Positions 45,061-53,720 of a stretch of 64,000 nucleotides of DNA are shown piece by piece. This stretch comes from Candidatus Caenarcanales bacterium (lineage in GTDB: Bacteria > Cyanobacteriota > Vampirovibrionia > LMEP-6097), in the NCBI GenBank assembly GCA_013216135.1, contig JABSOS010000001.1, forward strand, positions 62,001 through 126,000. Direction: 5' to 3'. Within the stretch, counting starts at the first letter, position 1. Every line of letters starts with the position of its first letter. The notes under the pieces are model-generated. The model saw nothing but the letters and a program-made list of their open reading frames with translations, was not told the origin of the DNA and made no database searches. Made by a program: the position numbers and the translations under genes.

Positions 45061-46435
45061 AATCATTAACAGGATACTCACCTGAACCAGTCTTTTGAGC
45101 TTCATCTCTAATTCTTTGAACAGCTGCTGCACTTGTAAAAAAGTCTTTGACAGTCTTTTTCGATCTATTATTTACTTTTGTAAAGGTTCCTTTATCTACT
45201 TTAAAATCAAATAAACCCATCTCACTATTTTTTACCTTGATATTAATAGTTCTATCAAAGGTACTAGCAGCATTATCTATATATGCTTCACCGGTTCCCA
45301 TAAGCCCTAGGCTAAGTGGATAGATTTTGAAAAAATCAAAAACAGTTTCTATTTCACTTCTTTCATCCTGTCTTAATCTAAGAGCAAGTGTTTTAGTATG
45401 AGTTCCAGCTATTTGATCAAATGCAGCAACAGGAGCGTTATTGAGTAAACCTCCATCGACCCAAACTCCTTTTAAGAAATGGTTTCTTGGGTTTTCTCCA
45501 CTTTTTATTACTTGTCTTAGATCATTATCATCTCTTAGGATTAAAGGCTGAAATGCCATAGGAATACTCATTGAGATTCTTACGGCATCAGCGATGGGGA
45601 AATTAGGAGTAGTAAGAGAACTGAACTGGACACTTTTCATAGTTTCTAAATTAGTTCCTGTAACTATCAACTTTACGCCGAAGATTTTTTCGTGGTCAGA
45701 GAAGTTAATGTCTTGAATTTTTTTCTTAACCCCACCTATTGTGATTTCATCACCACTTATACCAGAGGCTCCGACTCTATTTACAGCAAGTTTAATGTAT
45801 TTGTTTAAAAAGTGTCTAAAAGTAAAACCAGGAAAAATCCCGTAGTGGAAAAGTAAGGAGAATTGTACTTTGTTATTTTTTAGGTTATCTTTTATTTTTT
45901 TAAGCATTTTCTGTGGCATTTTGCCCATCATAACTATGCTTATGGCTGAAAGAGCTGCTCCAAAAAAGTAACTAAGCATCGTATAACCTGCAGCTATGGT
46001 TCCCCAGGCAAGACTACTCATTGTTTTATTCGATAAAATCCATCCAAAACAATATTTAAATATACTCCCAAAAACACCTTGCTCAAGTTCTTTTGCAAGC
46101 TTAGCTAAGTCATCTTTTACTTTAGTACTTTTCTTGGCAGTAAAAGTATATGGTCTATGGGTGATATTCGGTGTGTCAAAGAAATCCTCAAAGTTGTTTT
46201 GATCAAGTATGGTTTGCATTTCACTGGGACTATATCCTAAAGAGAGGAATAAAGCATTAATCGCTCCAGCTGAAGCTCCACCAAAGCCTTTTATTTTTCC
46301 TGCTACTTTATTATTATTGAATTGAAGTATTTTTAATTCTTCTAAAGCATTTAGGGCACCAGGAAAGGCATTGCCTGCCCCTCCGCCACCTTCAAAGACT
46401 AAATACTCTACATCTTCTTTCTTGATATAGTCCAC
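45056..46435 (-). CDS. Patatin-like phospholipase
   Basis: A 459-residue lipid acyl hydrolase. The oxyanion loop EGGGGAGNAFPGAL (15-28), nucleophile elbow GASAG (Ser55) and catalytic Asp327 in VDGGLLNNAP make a complete Ser-Asp dyad. A hydrophobic stretch of about 30 residues near 137-170 (WGTIAAGYTMLSYFFGAALSAISIVMM) interrupts the domain and could insert into or lie on a membrane. The start is GTG 46435 with an AAAGGTG ribosome site. Some bacterial patatins are secreted toxins, but this one has no signal peptide. It lies 49 bp downstream of the 1020-residue coiled-coil gene on the same strand, so a functional link is possible. Confidence 0.88.
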   Translation of the reverse strand: MDYIKKEDVEYLVFEGGGGAGNAFPGALNALEELKILQFNNNKVAGKIKGFGGASAGAINALFLSLGYSPSEMQTILDQNNFEDFFDTPNITHRPYTFTAKKSTKVKDDLAKLAKELEQGVFGSIFKYCFGWILSNKTMSSLAWGTIAAGYTMLSYFFGAALSAISIVMMGKMPQKMLKKIKDNLKNNKVQFSLLFHYGIFPGFTFRHFLNKYIKLAVNRVGASGISGDEITIGGVKKKIQDINFSDHEKIFGVKLIVTGTNLETMKSVQFSSLTTPNFPIADAVRISMSIPMAFQPLILRDDNDLRQVIKSGENPRNHFLKGVWVDGGLLNNAPVAAFDQIAGTHTKTLALRLRQDERSEIETVFDFFKIYPLSLGLMGTGEAYIDNAASTFDRTINIKVKNSEMGLFDFKVDKGTFTKVNNRSKKTVKDFFTSAAAVQRIRDEAQKTGSGEYPVNDL

Positions 46436-46484
46436 AGTTTATGCACCTTTTATTTTTTGGTTTGGATTAATTTGGAATTGTTAA

Positions 46485-49400
46485 TTAGCTGAAGCTAGGT
46501 AGTTTAGATTCCTTATTAATCATCACTAAGTTAGTAGCTACTTTAGTTTCCCATTCTTCACCTACCTGCTCACCTTCAGGCTCAGAAAGCTCTTCAGCAA
46601 TTGATACATACATAGGATCATTGATTACTGGTGCTTCACCACCTTTCCAGATTTCACCACCTGAGTTGATGAAGTACATAATTGCATCTTCATAGCCTGG
46701 TCTTACTGGAATGTTCACTTTAGCATAACCAGCTTTCAAGAAGGCTTCGAATTTAGGATCTGTATCAGATAGAGACTGAGTTTCTAACCAATTAGTCTTT
46801 CTTCCCCAGAAGTAAGGATAGTTAATGTAAGTCATTTGTTCCCATTCAAAAGCTTGCTCCATGAATTGAACATACTTTCCTTCCTGCTCAGCATCATCTA
46901 AATCAAATTCAGGGTAACCAAATGATACAGCATCTTTCATAGCATCGAAATTCTCGAAACTATCCCTAGAAAGAACTCTGATACATGATTTTTTAAGTTC
47001 AGTCTGCTCGATGATTCTGTTTTTATCTGGGTTGTTACCACGGATTTGAACACCTGTATCGATTTCAGCTTGACGCATCGCATCTTCGTATTCATTTTGC
47101 ATCTTATCGTATGCAGCTTTGATAGCTTCATAAGTAGCTATTTGCCAGTTTTGATAAGTTTCTTCTCTAAGTTTGCATTCTACATCGATGTTAATAGCTA
47201 TGGCTTTTAAATCACACATAAGTGAAATAGGAAGTGTACCTACTTCATTTTTAAGATTTAAAATATGGTTTCCTTCAGAGTATTTGAATTTCTCATCTCC
47301 TACAAGTAAGTAGATAGCTGGTGAATCATTAGAACTCCATACAGCACTGTAGTCAATTTCAGCATTATCAGCTTGATAACCATCAGGGATTTTTAATTCC
47401 TTATTCATCATTACTGAGTACTCTTGCTTTTTAGAGTAATCCTTAGTGATACTAGTACCTATACAGATCTTGCTTGATGGTGGTGCTTGAATGCCGACAG
47501 CATTATATTTAGCTGCAAAGACACTAAAGTTAGATCTATTGATATCTCCATAGTTTAAGTCTCCGATCGGGTCTGGCTTGGCTGGGATATAAGTAGTGTC
47601 GATATCATTTACAGGATTTTCTTGAGCGTACTTATAGAATGCAGCTGGTTCTGGAACCATAAATTCAAGCATTAATCTTTTACCGTAGTTAACAACTCTG
47701 TTTTTGTATCTTTTGTTTAACCACTGATAGATTCCTACTACATGCTCTGAACCATTTGAGTTATCAAAACCGTGTGAACTAAGTTCTTCAACTTCTGTTT
47801 GAGTTTTAGTAGTTCTTTCTTCTTGAACTTTACTGCTGATAGTATTAGCTGACTTTTCAGTAACCTCTTTAGCGAAGTCAGAAGCAGTTTTAGCACTTTG
47901 TTCTTTTGATTGTCTTGAGTTGAAGTTAGCATCTGTACTAAGTTTTACAGGACCATATTTAGCTGAAAGACTAACACCTAAATTCATTTCACTTTCATTT
48001 CTAATTTGTGATTGAACTTCATTGTACATTTGACTTCTTTTAGTACTTTGAAGATCATATGAATTTTCTTCTTCTACAGTTTCTGAAGTGAATAAAGTCT
48101 CTTCTTGACTAGTTTTTCTTCTAAATGATCTATTCTTGTTTTCAGACTGCATAACGTTTTCAACGTGTGAAACTTCTGAAGCTTGGTAGTCTACTAATTC
48201 TTGTTCTACTTTTAATAGATCTCCAATTCCGATAACCTTAAATGAACCAGTAATTTTATTAGGGTTTAAGCTTGAAAGATCTACTCTAGGTCTGAAAAGT
48301 TTATAGATATCTGGGTCGAAGTTGAATCTAGAAGACTGTGCTTTAGAAGCTTCTCTTAATCTAGTTAATTTGATTATCGATTTAGTTGGTAAGTCTTGCA
48401 TCATTAATTTGTTTGCAAGATTTAACCTTTTATCGATTTCATTTTCAGTTTTTCTAATTTCTAATTCTTCATCAGCACCTTTTTCAAAGTCTCTCAGTAC
48501 AGTCTGTGACTTTGCTGTAAGTTTTCTTTGGATGTTATTTGAAAGAATAGTAGCTTTAGTTTTATTAGATGAAAGTAAGAATAGTTCTTCATTTTCATTT
48601 TCTAAATCCTCTGCTAAAGCAGTGTTTGCTGTCCCTCTGTTTAAAACAGCTGTATTTGCTTTACTAGAAGCTGCTAGCGAATTGAATGTTTTAACATTTA
48701 ATCTATTAACGATTGTTCTATTAACATTAATGCTGCTAGCATTGTTTCTTACAGTTGTCGGCTTTGTTTTTTTTAGAGTTTCTAAAATTTCTTTTGATTG
48801 TTGTATATCGTTTTTAGAAGCACTTTTACTTGATTCTTTAATGTTTACTTTGTAGATTTTCTTTAGGTCTTTATCGGTGTTCTCAAGCTCTTTGATTCTA
48901 TTATAAAGAGCAACTCTTCTACTAAAGTCTTGAGTTTCATTTTTAGTTCTTTGTGCTCTTCCTCTCTTCTCAAAAGCTCTTGCTTGAAGATTATTGATTT
49001 CATCTACACTTGCAAGTGTCGGTCTTGCTTTAAGTAATCTTAAAACTTCAGTGTCATCTTCTAAGACATTAGAACCATTGTTTAATGCTTGAAGAAAATT
49101 TTGAGTTCTTAGGCTCTGGATTAATTCTTCTCTTTTCTCTGGAGACTCTTGTGAGATGGTAGTTGCTGTAAGTGAATCCCACATTTGGTTAATTTCTACT
49201 TCACTGGTGTTCGCTTGAGTGAACTTATTAGAGTCAGGACCAATAATAGTTTTTAATTCTACTCTAAGTTTTGCTAAGTCAGGATTTGTTCTTTGACTTT
49301 CTAGTAGTTTAGAGATAGCATTTAGTTTCTCAGAACCGAATGAAGATTTAAAGTCAGGAGATTTAACGAATTCTTTAGTGATTTTTTTAACTTGATTATA

Positions 49401-49547
49401 GTTGTTTCTAGTTTTTTGTAATTCTAGACTTAGTTTTGAGTTTCTAAGATCTTTAGTAAAAATATATTTTAGGTTTTGAGTTTTTTCTTGTACAGGACGA
49501 ATCTGTAGCATCCTAAAAAGTTCTTCTGTCTGTGTATCAGTTTCCAT
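46485..49547 (-). CDS. Large coiled-coil protein of unknown function
   Basis: A 1020-residue protein without signal peptide. ATG 49547 (METDTQTEEL) is chosen because AAGGAAGAG lies just upstream; the frame is open to 49589. The first about 420 residues are charged helices. The middle (about 435-600) contains VENVMQSENKNRSFRRKTSQ, a Glu/Thr/Gln-rich coiled coil, then LGVSLSAKYGPVKLSTDANF. A conserved-looking block follows: GIYQWLNKRYKNRVVNYGKR and LMLEFMVPEPAAFYKYA. The C terminus (about 850-1010) is rich in aromatic residues (YINYPYFWGRKTNW; GGEIWKGGEAP). The architecture suggests a structural or secreted assembly component. I do not recognise a named family. The patatin gene follows. Confidence 0.6.
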   Translation of the reverse strand: METDTQTEELFRMLQIRPVQEKTQNLKYIFTKDLRNSKLSLELQKTRNNYNQVKKITKEFVKSPDFKSSFGSEKLNAISKLLESQRTNPDLAKLRVELKTIIGPDSNKFTQANTSEVEINQMWDSLTATTISQESPEKREELIQSLRTQNFLQALNNGSNVLEDDTEVLRLLKARPTLASVDEINNLQARAFEKRGRAQRTKNETQDFSRRVALYNRIKELENTDKDLKKIYKVNIKESSKSASKNDIQQSKEILETLKKTKPTTVRNNASSINVNRTIVNRLNVKTFNSLAASSKANTAVLNRGTANTALAEDLENENEELFLLSSNKTKATILSNNIQRKLTAKSQTVLRDFEKGADEELEIRKTENEIDKRLNLANKLMMQDLPTKSIIKLTRLREASKAQSSRFNFDPDIYKLFRPRVDLSSLNPNKITGSFKVIGIGDLLKVEQELVDYQASEVSHVENVMQSENKNRSFRRKTSQEETLFTSETVEEENSYDLQSTKRSQMYNEVQSQIRNESEMNLGVSLSAKYGPVKLSTDANFNSRQSKEQSAKTASDFAKEVTEKSANTISSKVQEERTTKTQTEVEELSSHGFDNSNGSEHVVGIYQWLNKRYKNRVVNYGKRLMLEFMVPEPAAFYKYAQENPVNDIDTTYIPAKPDPIGDLNYGDINRSNFSVFAAKYNAVGIQAPPSSKICIGTSITKDYSKKQEYSVMMNKELKIPDGYQADNAEIDYSAVWSSNDSPAIYLLVGDEKFKYSEGNHILNLKNEVGTLPISLMCDLKAIAINIDVECKLREETYQNWQIATYEAIKAAYDKMQNEYEDAMRQAEIDTGVQIRGNNPDKNRIIEQTELKKSCIRVLSRDSFENFDAMKDAVSFGYPEFDLDDAEQEGKYVQFMEQAFEWEQMTYINYPYFWGRKTNWLETQSLSDTDPKFEAFLKAGYAKVNIPVRPGYEDAIMYFINSGGEIWKGGEAPVINDPMYVSIAEELSEPEGEQVGEEWETKVATNLVMINKESKLPSFS

Positions 49548-49584
49548 TTTCTCTTCCTTTTTGTTTTTAATTGCACACAAATAG

Positions 49585-49607
49585 ATCACTAAAAATTCTC
49601 TAGTGAT
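49585..49607. promoter_or_regulatory. Inverted repeat upstream of coiled-coil gene
   Basis: ATCACTA - 9 nt - TAGTGAT, about 40-60 bp before ATG 49547; an operator-like dyad or a 5'-leader hairpin. Confidence 0.3.
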
Positions 49608-49732
49608 TCATTTATACACACATGTGGATTTTAACCAGCTATATCCACAAAAGCTAACTTACCACGTTTTATTATGTTTGTAATCATGAATAGGGGTAGT
49701 TTTTGGTGAATAAAGCTAGTTCTTTAGAATGA

Positions 49733-49766
49733 AAAAAAGCCCCAGTAAATTTTACTAGGGCTTTTT
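49733..49766. terminator. Bidirectional intrinsic terminator
   Basis: AAAAAGCCCcAGTAAAA / TTTTACTaGGGCTTTTT: a long stem with one mismatch and A- and T-runs on both sides. It ends the minus-strand gene whose stop is at 49795. Confidence 0.8.
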
Positions 49767-49794
49767 ATGTTTATTGTTTGATTATTAACTAAAG

Positions 49795-50376
49795 TTACTT
49801 TCTGTTAATAGCTCTTAAAGCATATTCTTTGTTGAAGGATTGATTACCTACAAGTTTAGAGTAGTACTTAAAAGTAAGTTTAGTTTTAGTGAAGTTTTTA
49901 GGGAATGTGGCGATTATCTGTTCAGTTTCACCAGGTTTAACTTTGAGATTTCTTGGTTTTAATTCAGAAAACTTAGCTAATTCTTTTCTAGTTTTACCTC
50001 TTGTTGTCGATCTTCTGATTAATATGATTGGTGTTGCAATTATTGCATAGGCAACAGGCGCAAGGAATACCCACCAGAATAATGCAGCTGTAGCCCATGT
50101 TGAGGCTAGAGCTGATTTACCTGAGTTTTCTTCAGCGTCACGAGAAGCGATATCAACATCTCTATCAGAACTAAAATCAAGATCAGATATAGAAATTTCA
50201 GAATTACTTGGGTTGTGGAAATTAAACTCCATTACTCGATATTTTTTCTTTAAGTAACCCTTTGCTTTAACAGTCTGATTTGTTATTTCTATATTATTGC
50301 TAGCTGCAGATGCATTTATAGGAAAAATACATACAAGTAAAGCTACTAATATTAGTTTTGTTAATTTATTAATCAT
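49795..50376 (-). CDS. Exported membrane protein of unknown function
   Basis: A 193-residue protein. A signal peptide (KLILVALLVCIFPINASA) is followed by a short beta-rich domain (KGYLKKKYRVMEFNFHNPS; ISISDLDFSSD), a long hydrophobic segment (about 93-118, TWATAALFWWVFLAPVAYAIIATPIIL), a very basic loop (IRRSTTRGKTRKELAK) and a C-terminal beta domain resembling a fibronectin- or DUF-type sandwich. AAAGGTAA precedes the ATG. It lies 24 bp downstream of the lipoprotein gene and ends at a strong terminator, so the two form an operon. Family not recognised; an envelope accessory is likely. Confidence 0.6.
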   Translation of the reverse strand: MINKLTKLILVALLVCIFPINASAASNNIEITNQTVKAKGYLKKKYRVMEFNFHNPSNSEISISDLDFSSDRDVDIASRDAEENSGKSALASTWATAALFWWVFLAPVAYAIIATPIILIRRSTTRGKTRKELAKFSELKPRNLKVKPGETEQIIATFPKNFTKTKLTFKYYSKLVGNQSFNKEYALRAINRK

Positions 50377-50400
50377 AGTTTTTACCTTTCTATATTTTCC

Positions 50401-50919
50401 TTATACTTTTGTGAACTTAATTTTCTTGTGTGCTTGTACTACACCGGATTCTTTATCAGAATCTTTTCCTTCAATTCTAATGTTGATTTTTGCAACTATA
50501 TCTTTTTTGTTAGAGTTAGATTCTGATTTTAGTCTTTCAAGTTCATTTGTGTCTATATAAACGTATTTTAATTTGTGCTCCCAAGCGTTACCTGTAGCAA
50601 TGTCTATAATCCAAGGGATTGGAGAAATTAAGTTTATAAACGCTAGACCTCGAAGTTTTTTACCAATATATATGTCCTCTGATTCATAGGTGTCAGAGAC
50701 AAGTTTTAGTCTATAAGTATTTTTTCTATTTAATGTCGTAGTGAAAGGAGTTGTAAATTTTCTTTTAAAACCTTCATGAGAAATTAATTCAATTTTAAGT
50801 GGGGTATTAGATTCGACGGTGATCTCACTTTCTCTTGCACCACCGAATATCGTTGCACATGAACTTAGTGAAACAGCAAGTGCAACTATTAGTAAATTCT
50901 TCATCGTAAATAATTTCAT
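50401..50919 (-). CDS. Lipoprotein with PEGA-like domain
   Basis: A 172-residue lipoprotein. The lipobox LSSC (cysteine about residue 21 of the long form) follows a hydrophobic run (LLIVALAVSL), so the protein is lipid-anchored. The mature start ATIFGGAREsEITVESNTP, with FKRKFTTPFTTTLNRKNTYRLKL, resembles bacterial PEGA-type carbohydrate- or envelope-associated domains, and a hydrophobic hairpin (LAFINLISPIPWIIDIATG) follows. ATG 50919 has TAAAAT 9 nt upstream; a second ATG at 50904 is possible. Together with the next gene it forms a small envelope operon ending in a terminator. Confidence 0.65.
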   Translation of the reverse strand: MKLFTMKNLLIVALAVSLSSCATIFGGARESEITVESNTPLKIELISHEGFKRKFTTPFTTTLNRKNTYRLKLVSDTYESEDIYIGKKLRGLAFINLISPIPWIIDIATGNAWEHKLKYVYIDTNELERLKSESNSNKKDIVAKINIRIEGKDSDKESGVVQAHKKIKFTKV

Positions 50920-51006
50920 AACATTTGTATTTTACCAAGGTTTACATATTTAATAACAGTTTTGAATTTTGATTTTATTTGTTAAACTAATTCATGGATT
51001 AATATC

Positions 51007-51912
51007 ATGAATATTTTAAAAAAACAATTTGTAATTATTGTGCTCAGTTTATCTATAGGACTTTTTAGTCCATTAAATCTAATGGCTAAAGAGAAACAAG
51101 TTAAGCCTAAAAAGCCTCAGCATTTATGGTATGGGTTTAATATTCCACCTGCAGGTAAGGGGACTATCGTTTATGGTGTTGAATTAACTACGCCAAAAAA
51201 TAACAAAGACCAGGCTTTGTATCAGAATTACAAGTATCAAAAGAAAAGAGCTAAATTGAAGGAAAAGGGTAAAGAAATTCCTTTAAAGTATTCTGAGATA
51301 TCGATAAATGAACCTCTGTTAAAAAAAGATACTGTTTCTTTTTGGATTTTGCCTAGCTCCTCTGAAGTTCTACCTGAAGTTTATGAAAAAGCTAAGGTAT
51401 ATGATAAAGCCACAGGTGAAGAGATTGATAATAATCTTGGAAGAGATATGGCTTTAGATTTTGCAATGGGGGCAGCTTTTGGGCTCTTAGCTTTACCTGC
51501 TGCAATTGCAATTGATGCTAATAGAAATAGAAACCAGGTTCGGAAGAATTTCACTGGTCATGAAAATCAGACTTTACAGAAAGCAATAATAGTTACAAAA
51601 AATGATGATGGTGATTATGTAAAAGTTTGTGATCAATTGTCTAAACTCGATGTTAAGCCTTCAAGAGAATCATATTCAAAATTTACTACTTTCAAAAGAG
51701 ATAAGTACGATGATTATGATAAGGAAAATAGATTAGCTTCAATTGTTGAGTTTAAACCTGAGTGTTTAACGACTGAAGAAAAGAGAATTATCGTTTTATA
51801 CACATACGCTAAATCTCGACATGGTGGTTATAGGTTTTCAAAAACTACGATTCCTGAAGATACTAAGAGATTTATTGCTAAAGATTTTGGTATTGATTTT
51901 ATAGAAAACTAA
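51007..51912 (+). CDS. Secreted or membrane-attached hypothetical protein
   Basis: A 301-residue exported protein. The signal peptide FVIIVLSLSIGLFSPLNLMA is cleaved about residue 28 before KEKQVK. The mature part is Lys-rich, with a central hydrophobic stretch (about 150-172, ALDFAMGAAFGLLALPAAIAIDA) that could be a membrane or hairpin segment, flanked by Arg/Asn-rich residues. Two cysteines (VCDQL; PECLTT) remain. It is divergent from the lipoprotein gene, and all three proteins in this patch share the exported-plus-hydrophobic-hairpin layout, suggesting related envelope roles. Not recognised. Confidence 0.55.
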   Translation: MNILKKQFVIIVLSLSIGLFSPLNLMAKEKQVKPKKPQHLWYGFNIPPAGKGTIVYGVELTTPKNNKDQALYQNYKYQKKRAKLKEKGKEIPLKYSEISINEPLLKKDTVSFWILPSSSEVLPEVYEKAKVYDKATGEEIDNNLGRDMALDFAMGAAFGLLALPAAIAIDANRNRNQVRKNFTGHENQTLQKAIIVTKNDDGDYVKVCDQLSKLDVKPSRESYSKFTTFKRDKYDDYDKENRLASIVEFKPECLTTEEKRIIVLYTYAKSRHGGYRFSKTTIPEDTKRFIAKDFGIDFIEN

Positions 51913-51929
51913 TACTATCTTCTCTGTTC

Positions 51930-51935
51930 TATAAT
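51930..51935 (+). promoter_or_regulatory. -10 box (TATAAT) at leaderless spacing
   Basis: TATAAT ends 6 nt before ATG 51942 of the PhzF-like gene. Confidence 0.5.
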
Positions 51936-51941
51936 TTCTTT

Positions 51942-52889
51942 ATGAACGCTATTTCAATCAAACAAGTAGACGCTTTTACCAGCGAACCTTTTAATGGTAA
52001 TCCTGCTGCAATAGTAGTTGGTGATGATAATTTATCAGATAAGCAAATGCTCAAAATAGCAAATGAGATGAATTTGTCGGAGACAGCTTATGTACTTAAA
52101 AGTGATAAGGCTGATTTAAGGATTCGTTGGTTTGCTCCTGAGTCTGAAATTTTATTCTGTGGTCACGCTACCGTTGCTACCATGCACGTTTTAGCTGAAG
52201 AGAAGCTTTTCGGTATGAGTTCATTTGGTGAATATGACTTTAAAGTTGAGACAATGGTTGGGATTTTAGATATCAGAGTTTCTGTCACTGAAAATGGTAC
52301 TAAGGTTTTCTTAGAATCACCTCAAATTAATTTGCAGGAACTTACTCTGGATATGAATGAACTTGCTTCTCTTTTTGGTATTAGTAAAAGTGAGCTTAAC
52401 TCTGAATTACCAGTGATGAAAGATGAGACCATGGATTATTTATTAATTCCTTTTAAAGATTTGAACTCTCTAAGGTTAGCTAAATATAATGATTCTGTTT
52501 TACAGGCGTTTTCTGATAAACATAAAATAGTAGGATATTCTCTTTTTACAACTGAAACTTACGATAAAGAATCACACTATTCTTCAAGATTCTTTATTCC
52601 TGGTTGTGGCGTTGGTGAAGACCCTGTAACTGGATCAGCTAACGGGCCTCTTGCTGCTTACTTAGTTAAAAATGAAGTCTATAAACTAGGTGAAGGCAAT
52701 AAAGTGATTTTAAAAGCTGAACAGGGTGATATTTTAGGGCGCAAAGGGCGATTAGATGTCGAAGTTAGTTTAGCTGAAAATGCTGAATTGAAGACGAAAT
52801 TAATCGGAGAAGCAGTTACTGTACTTGAAGGAAAGCTATATTTAGAAGGACTAAATAAGGAAATTTCGGAAAAACTTGAAATTGTTTGA
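51942..52889 (+). CDS. PhzF-family isomerase/epimerase-like protein
   Basis: A 315-residue member of the PhzF (phenazine biosynthesis-like, diaminopimelate-epimerase-fold) family. N-terminal IKQVDAFTSEPFNGNPAAIVV, the catalytic-glutamate segment NLSETAYVL, LRIRWFAPESEILFCGHATVAT, and the second-lobe motif GVGEDPVTGSANGPLAAYL are all characteristic. Most members are uncharacterised single-copy enzymes; no phenazine genes occur here, so a phenazine role should not be assumed. TATAAT 6 nt before the ATG gives a leaderless start. It precedes rpsF by 27 bp, but rpsF has its own promoter. Confidence 0.9.
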   Translation: MNAISIKQVDAFTSEPFNGNPAAIVVGDDNLSDKQMLKIANEMNLSETAYVLKSDKADLRIRWFAPESEILFCGHATVATMHVLAEEKLFGMSSFGEYDFKVETMVGILDIRVSVTENGTKVFLESPQINLQELTLDMNELASLFGISKSELNSELPVMKDETMDYLLIPFKDLNSLRLAKYNDSVLQAFSDKHKIVGYSLFTTETYDKESHYSSRFFIPGCGVGEDPVTGSANGPLAAYLVKNEVYKLGEGNKVILKAEQGDILGRKGRLDVEVSLAENAELKTKLIGEAVTVLEGKLYLEGLNKEISEKLEIV

Positions 52890-52904
52890 CAAAGATAATA
52901 TAAT
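52876..52904 (+). promoter_or_regulatory. Promoter of rpsF-ssb
   Basis: TTGAAA (52876-52881), a 17-bp spacer and TATAAT (52899-52904), 12 nt before the rpsF ATG. A TTGACA at 52886 is too close to the -10 to serve as -35. Confidence 0.6.
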
Positions 52905-52916
52905 GATAGATCTGCT

Positions 52917-53213
52917 ATGAAAACTTACGAACTTTTCTTAATGTTAGCCCCTAATTTTGACGAATCGTCAGCTAACAGATTTTTGAAAGATTTAGAGTCT
53001 ACTCTTTCTAAGTTTGACGTTAAATTTGATGATATTAACCTTAAAGGTAAGCAAAACATTGGTTATGAGATCGGTGCTAAGAAGTCTGCTTTCCAAATCA
53101 TCTTAAAGTTAACTGCAAAGCCTGAAGATATTTCTGCTATTAAAGAAAGAATGAAATTAGTAGAAGATTTACTAAGATTTGAAATTTATAATCTTCAAGT
53201 GGTAGCATCATAG
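52917..53213 (+). CDS. rpsF: 30S ribosomal protein S6
   Basis: A 98-residue small-subunit protein that binds 16S rRNA together with S18. YELFLMLAPNFDESSANRFLKDLE and LKGKQNIGYEIGAKKSAFQIILKL fit S6, and VEDLLRFEIYNLQV matches the family's closing LLRYLVLK-type segment. Length is normal. ssb follows after 1 bp, the usual arrangement, but rpsR (S18), which normally comes next, is absent and replaced by a protease gene. A promoter lies just inside the end of the PhzF-like gene. Confidence 0.9.
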   Translation: MKTYELFLMLAPNFDESSANRFLKDLESTLSKFDVKFDDINLKGKQNIGYEIGAKKSAFQIILKLTAKPEDISAIKERMKLVEDLLRFEIYNLQVVAS

Positions 53214-53214
53214 T

Positions 53215-53643
53215 ATGACTTTCGCTTCGATCACTGTTTCTGGAACACTAAATAATAAAGCTGAACAGAGGTTTACTCCTAATAACACTTCTGTTATCGG
53301 TTTTTACATGAATATTGATAAATATGATTCTCGTTCTAAAGAGATGAAGCAACATTCTATAAAAGTTAATTTATGGGGTGATAACCACGCTCAGTACTTA
53401 GATACTTTAGTTCCTGGAGCTGAGGTTTTAGTTATTGGTAGACCTCAAATCGAGCAATATACTGATAGAGAAGGTAATAATGTTAGAGCTTTTGTTGTTG
53501 AAGCTAATAAAATTAATATCTTAGGTTCTTCTGGTGGTGGGTCAGCTTCAGCTGATTTTAATGCTGATTACTCATCATCTTCTTTAAGTTCAGGTCCTGA
53601 AACTTCTGACTTTAGTGAAGAAGATATGGAAATTCCATTTTAA
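53215..53643 (+). CDS. ssb: Single-stranded DNA-binding protein
   Basis: A 142-residue OB-fold protein protecting single-stranded DNA in replication and repair. N-terminal ASITVSGTLNNKAEQRFTPN, INLWG-like KVNLWGDNHAQYLDTLVPGAEVLVIGRPQIEQY and the flexible Ser/Gly linker are typical. It ends DMEIPF, the acidic tail that recruits repair and replication proteins. It is co-transcribed with rpsF (1-bp gap). Length is slightly under the 160-180 of model SSBs because of the short linker. Confidence 0.93.
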   Translation: MTFASITVSGTLNNKAEQRFTPNNTSVIGFYMNIDKYDSRSKEMKQHSIKVNLWGDNHAQYLDTLVPGAEVLVIGRPQIEQYTDREGNNVRAFVVEANKINILGSSGGGSASADFNADYSSSSLSSGPETSDFSEEDMEIPF

Positions 53644-53707
53644 ATATATTTTTTATATGAATCAGATATAACTTTGTCTTATTTAACTTTAAGATAATTT
53701 TTTTCGA

Positions 53708-53713
53708 TATAAT
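53708..53713 (+). promoter_or_regulatory. -10 box (TATAAT) at leaderless spacing
   Basis: TATAAT ends 7 nt before ATG 53721 of the subtilisin-like protease gene. Confidence 0.5.
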
Positions 53714-53720
53714 AGGTTCT

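Noticed and set aside
48322-48855. 177-residue plus-strand frame opposite the coiled-coil gene
   Set aside because: Hydrophobic Ser/Leu/Phe-rich composition is the antisense of Lys/Glu/Asn codons; no ribosome site.
49623-49649. TGTGGATTT and ATATCCACA look like a pair of inverted DnaA boxes
   Set aside because: Only two boxes, neither exact, in the leader of an unrelated gene; equally well read as a short hairpin.
51942-52889. Phenazine biosynthesis
   Set aside because: The PhzF family is broad and no other phenazine gene is present.
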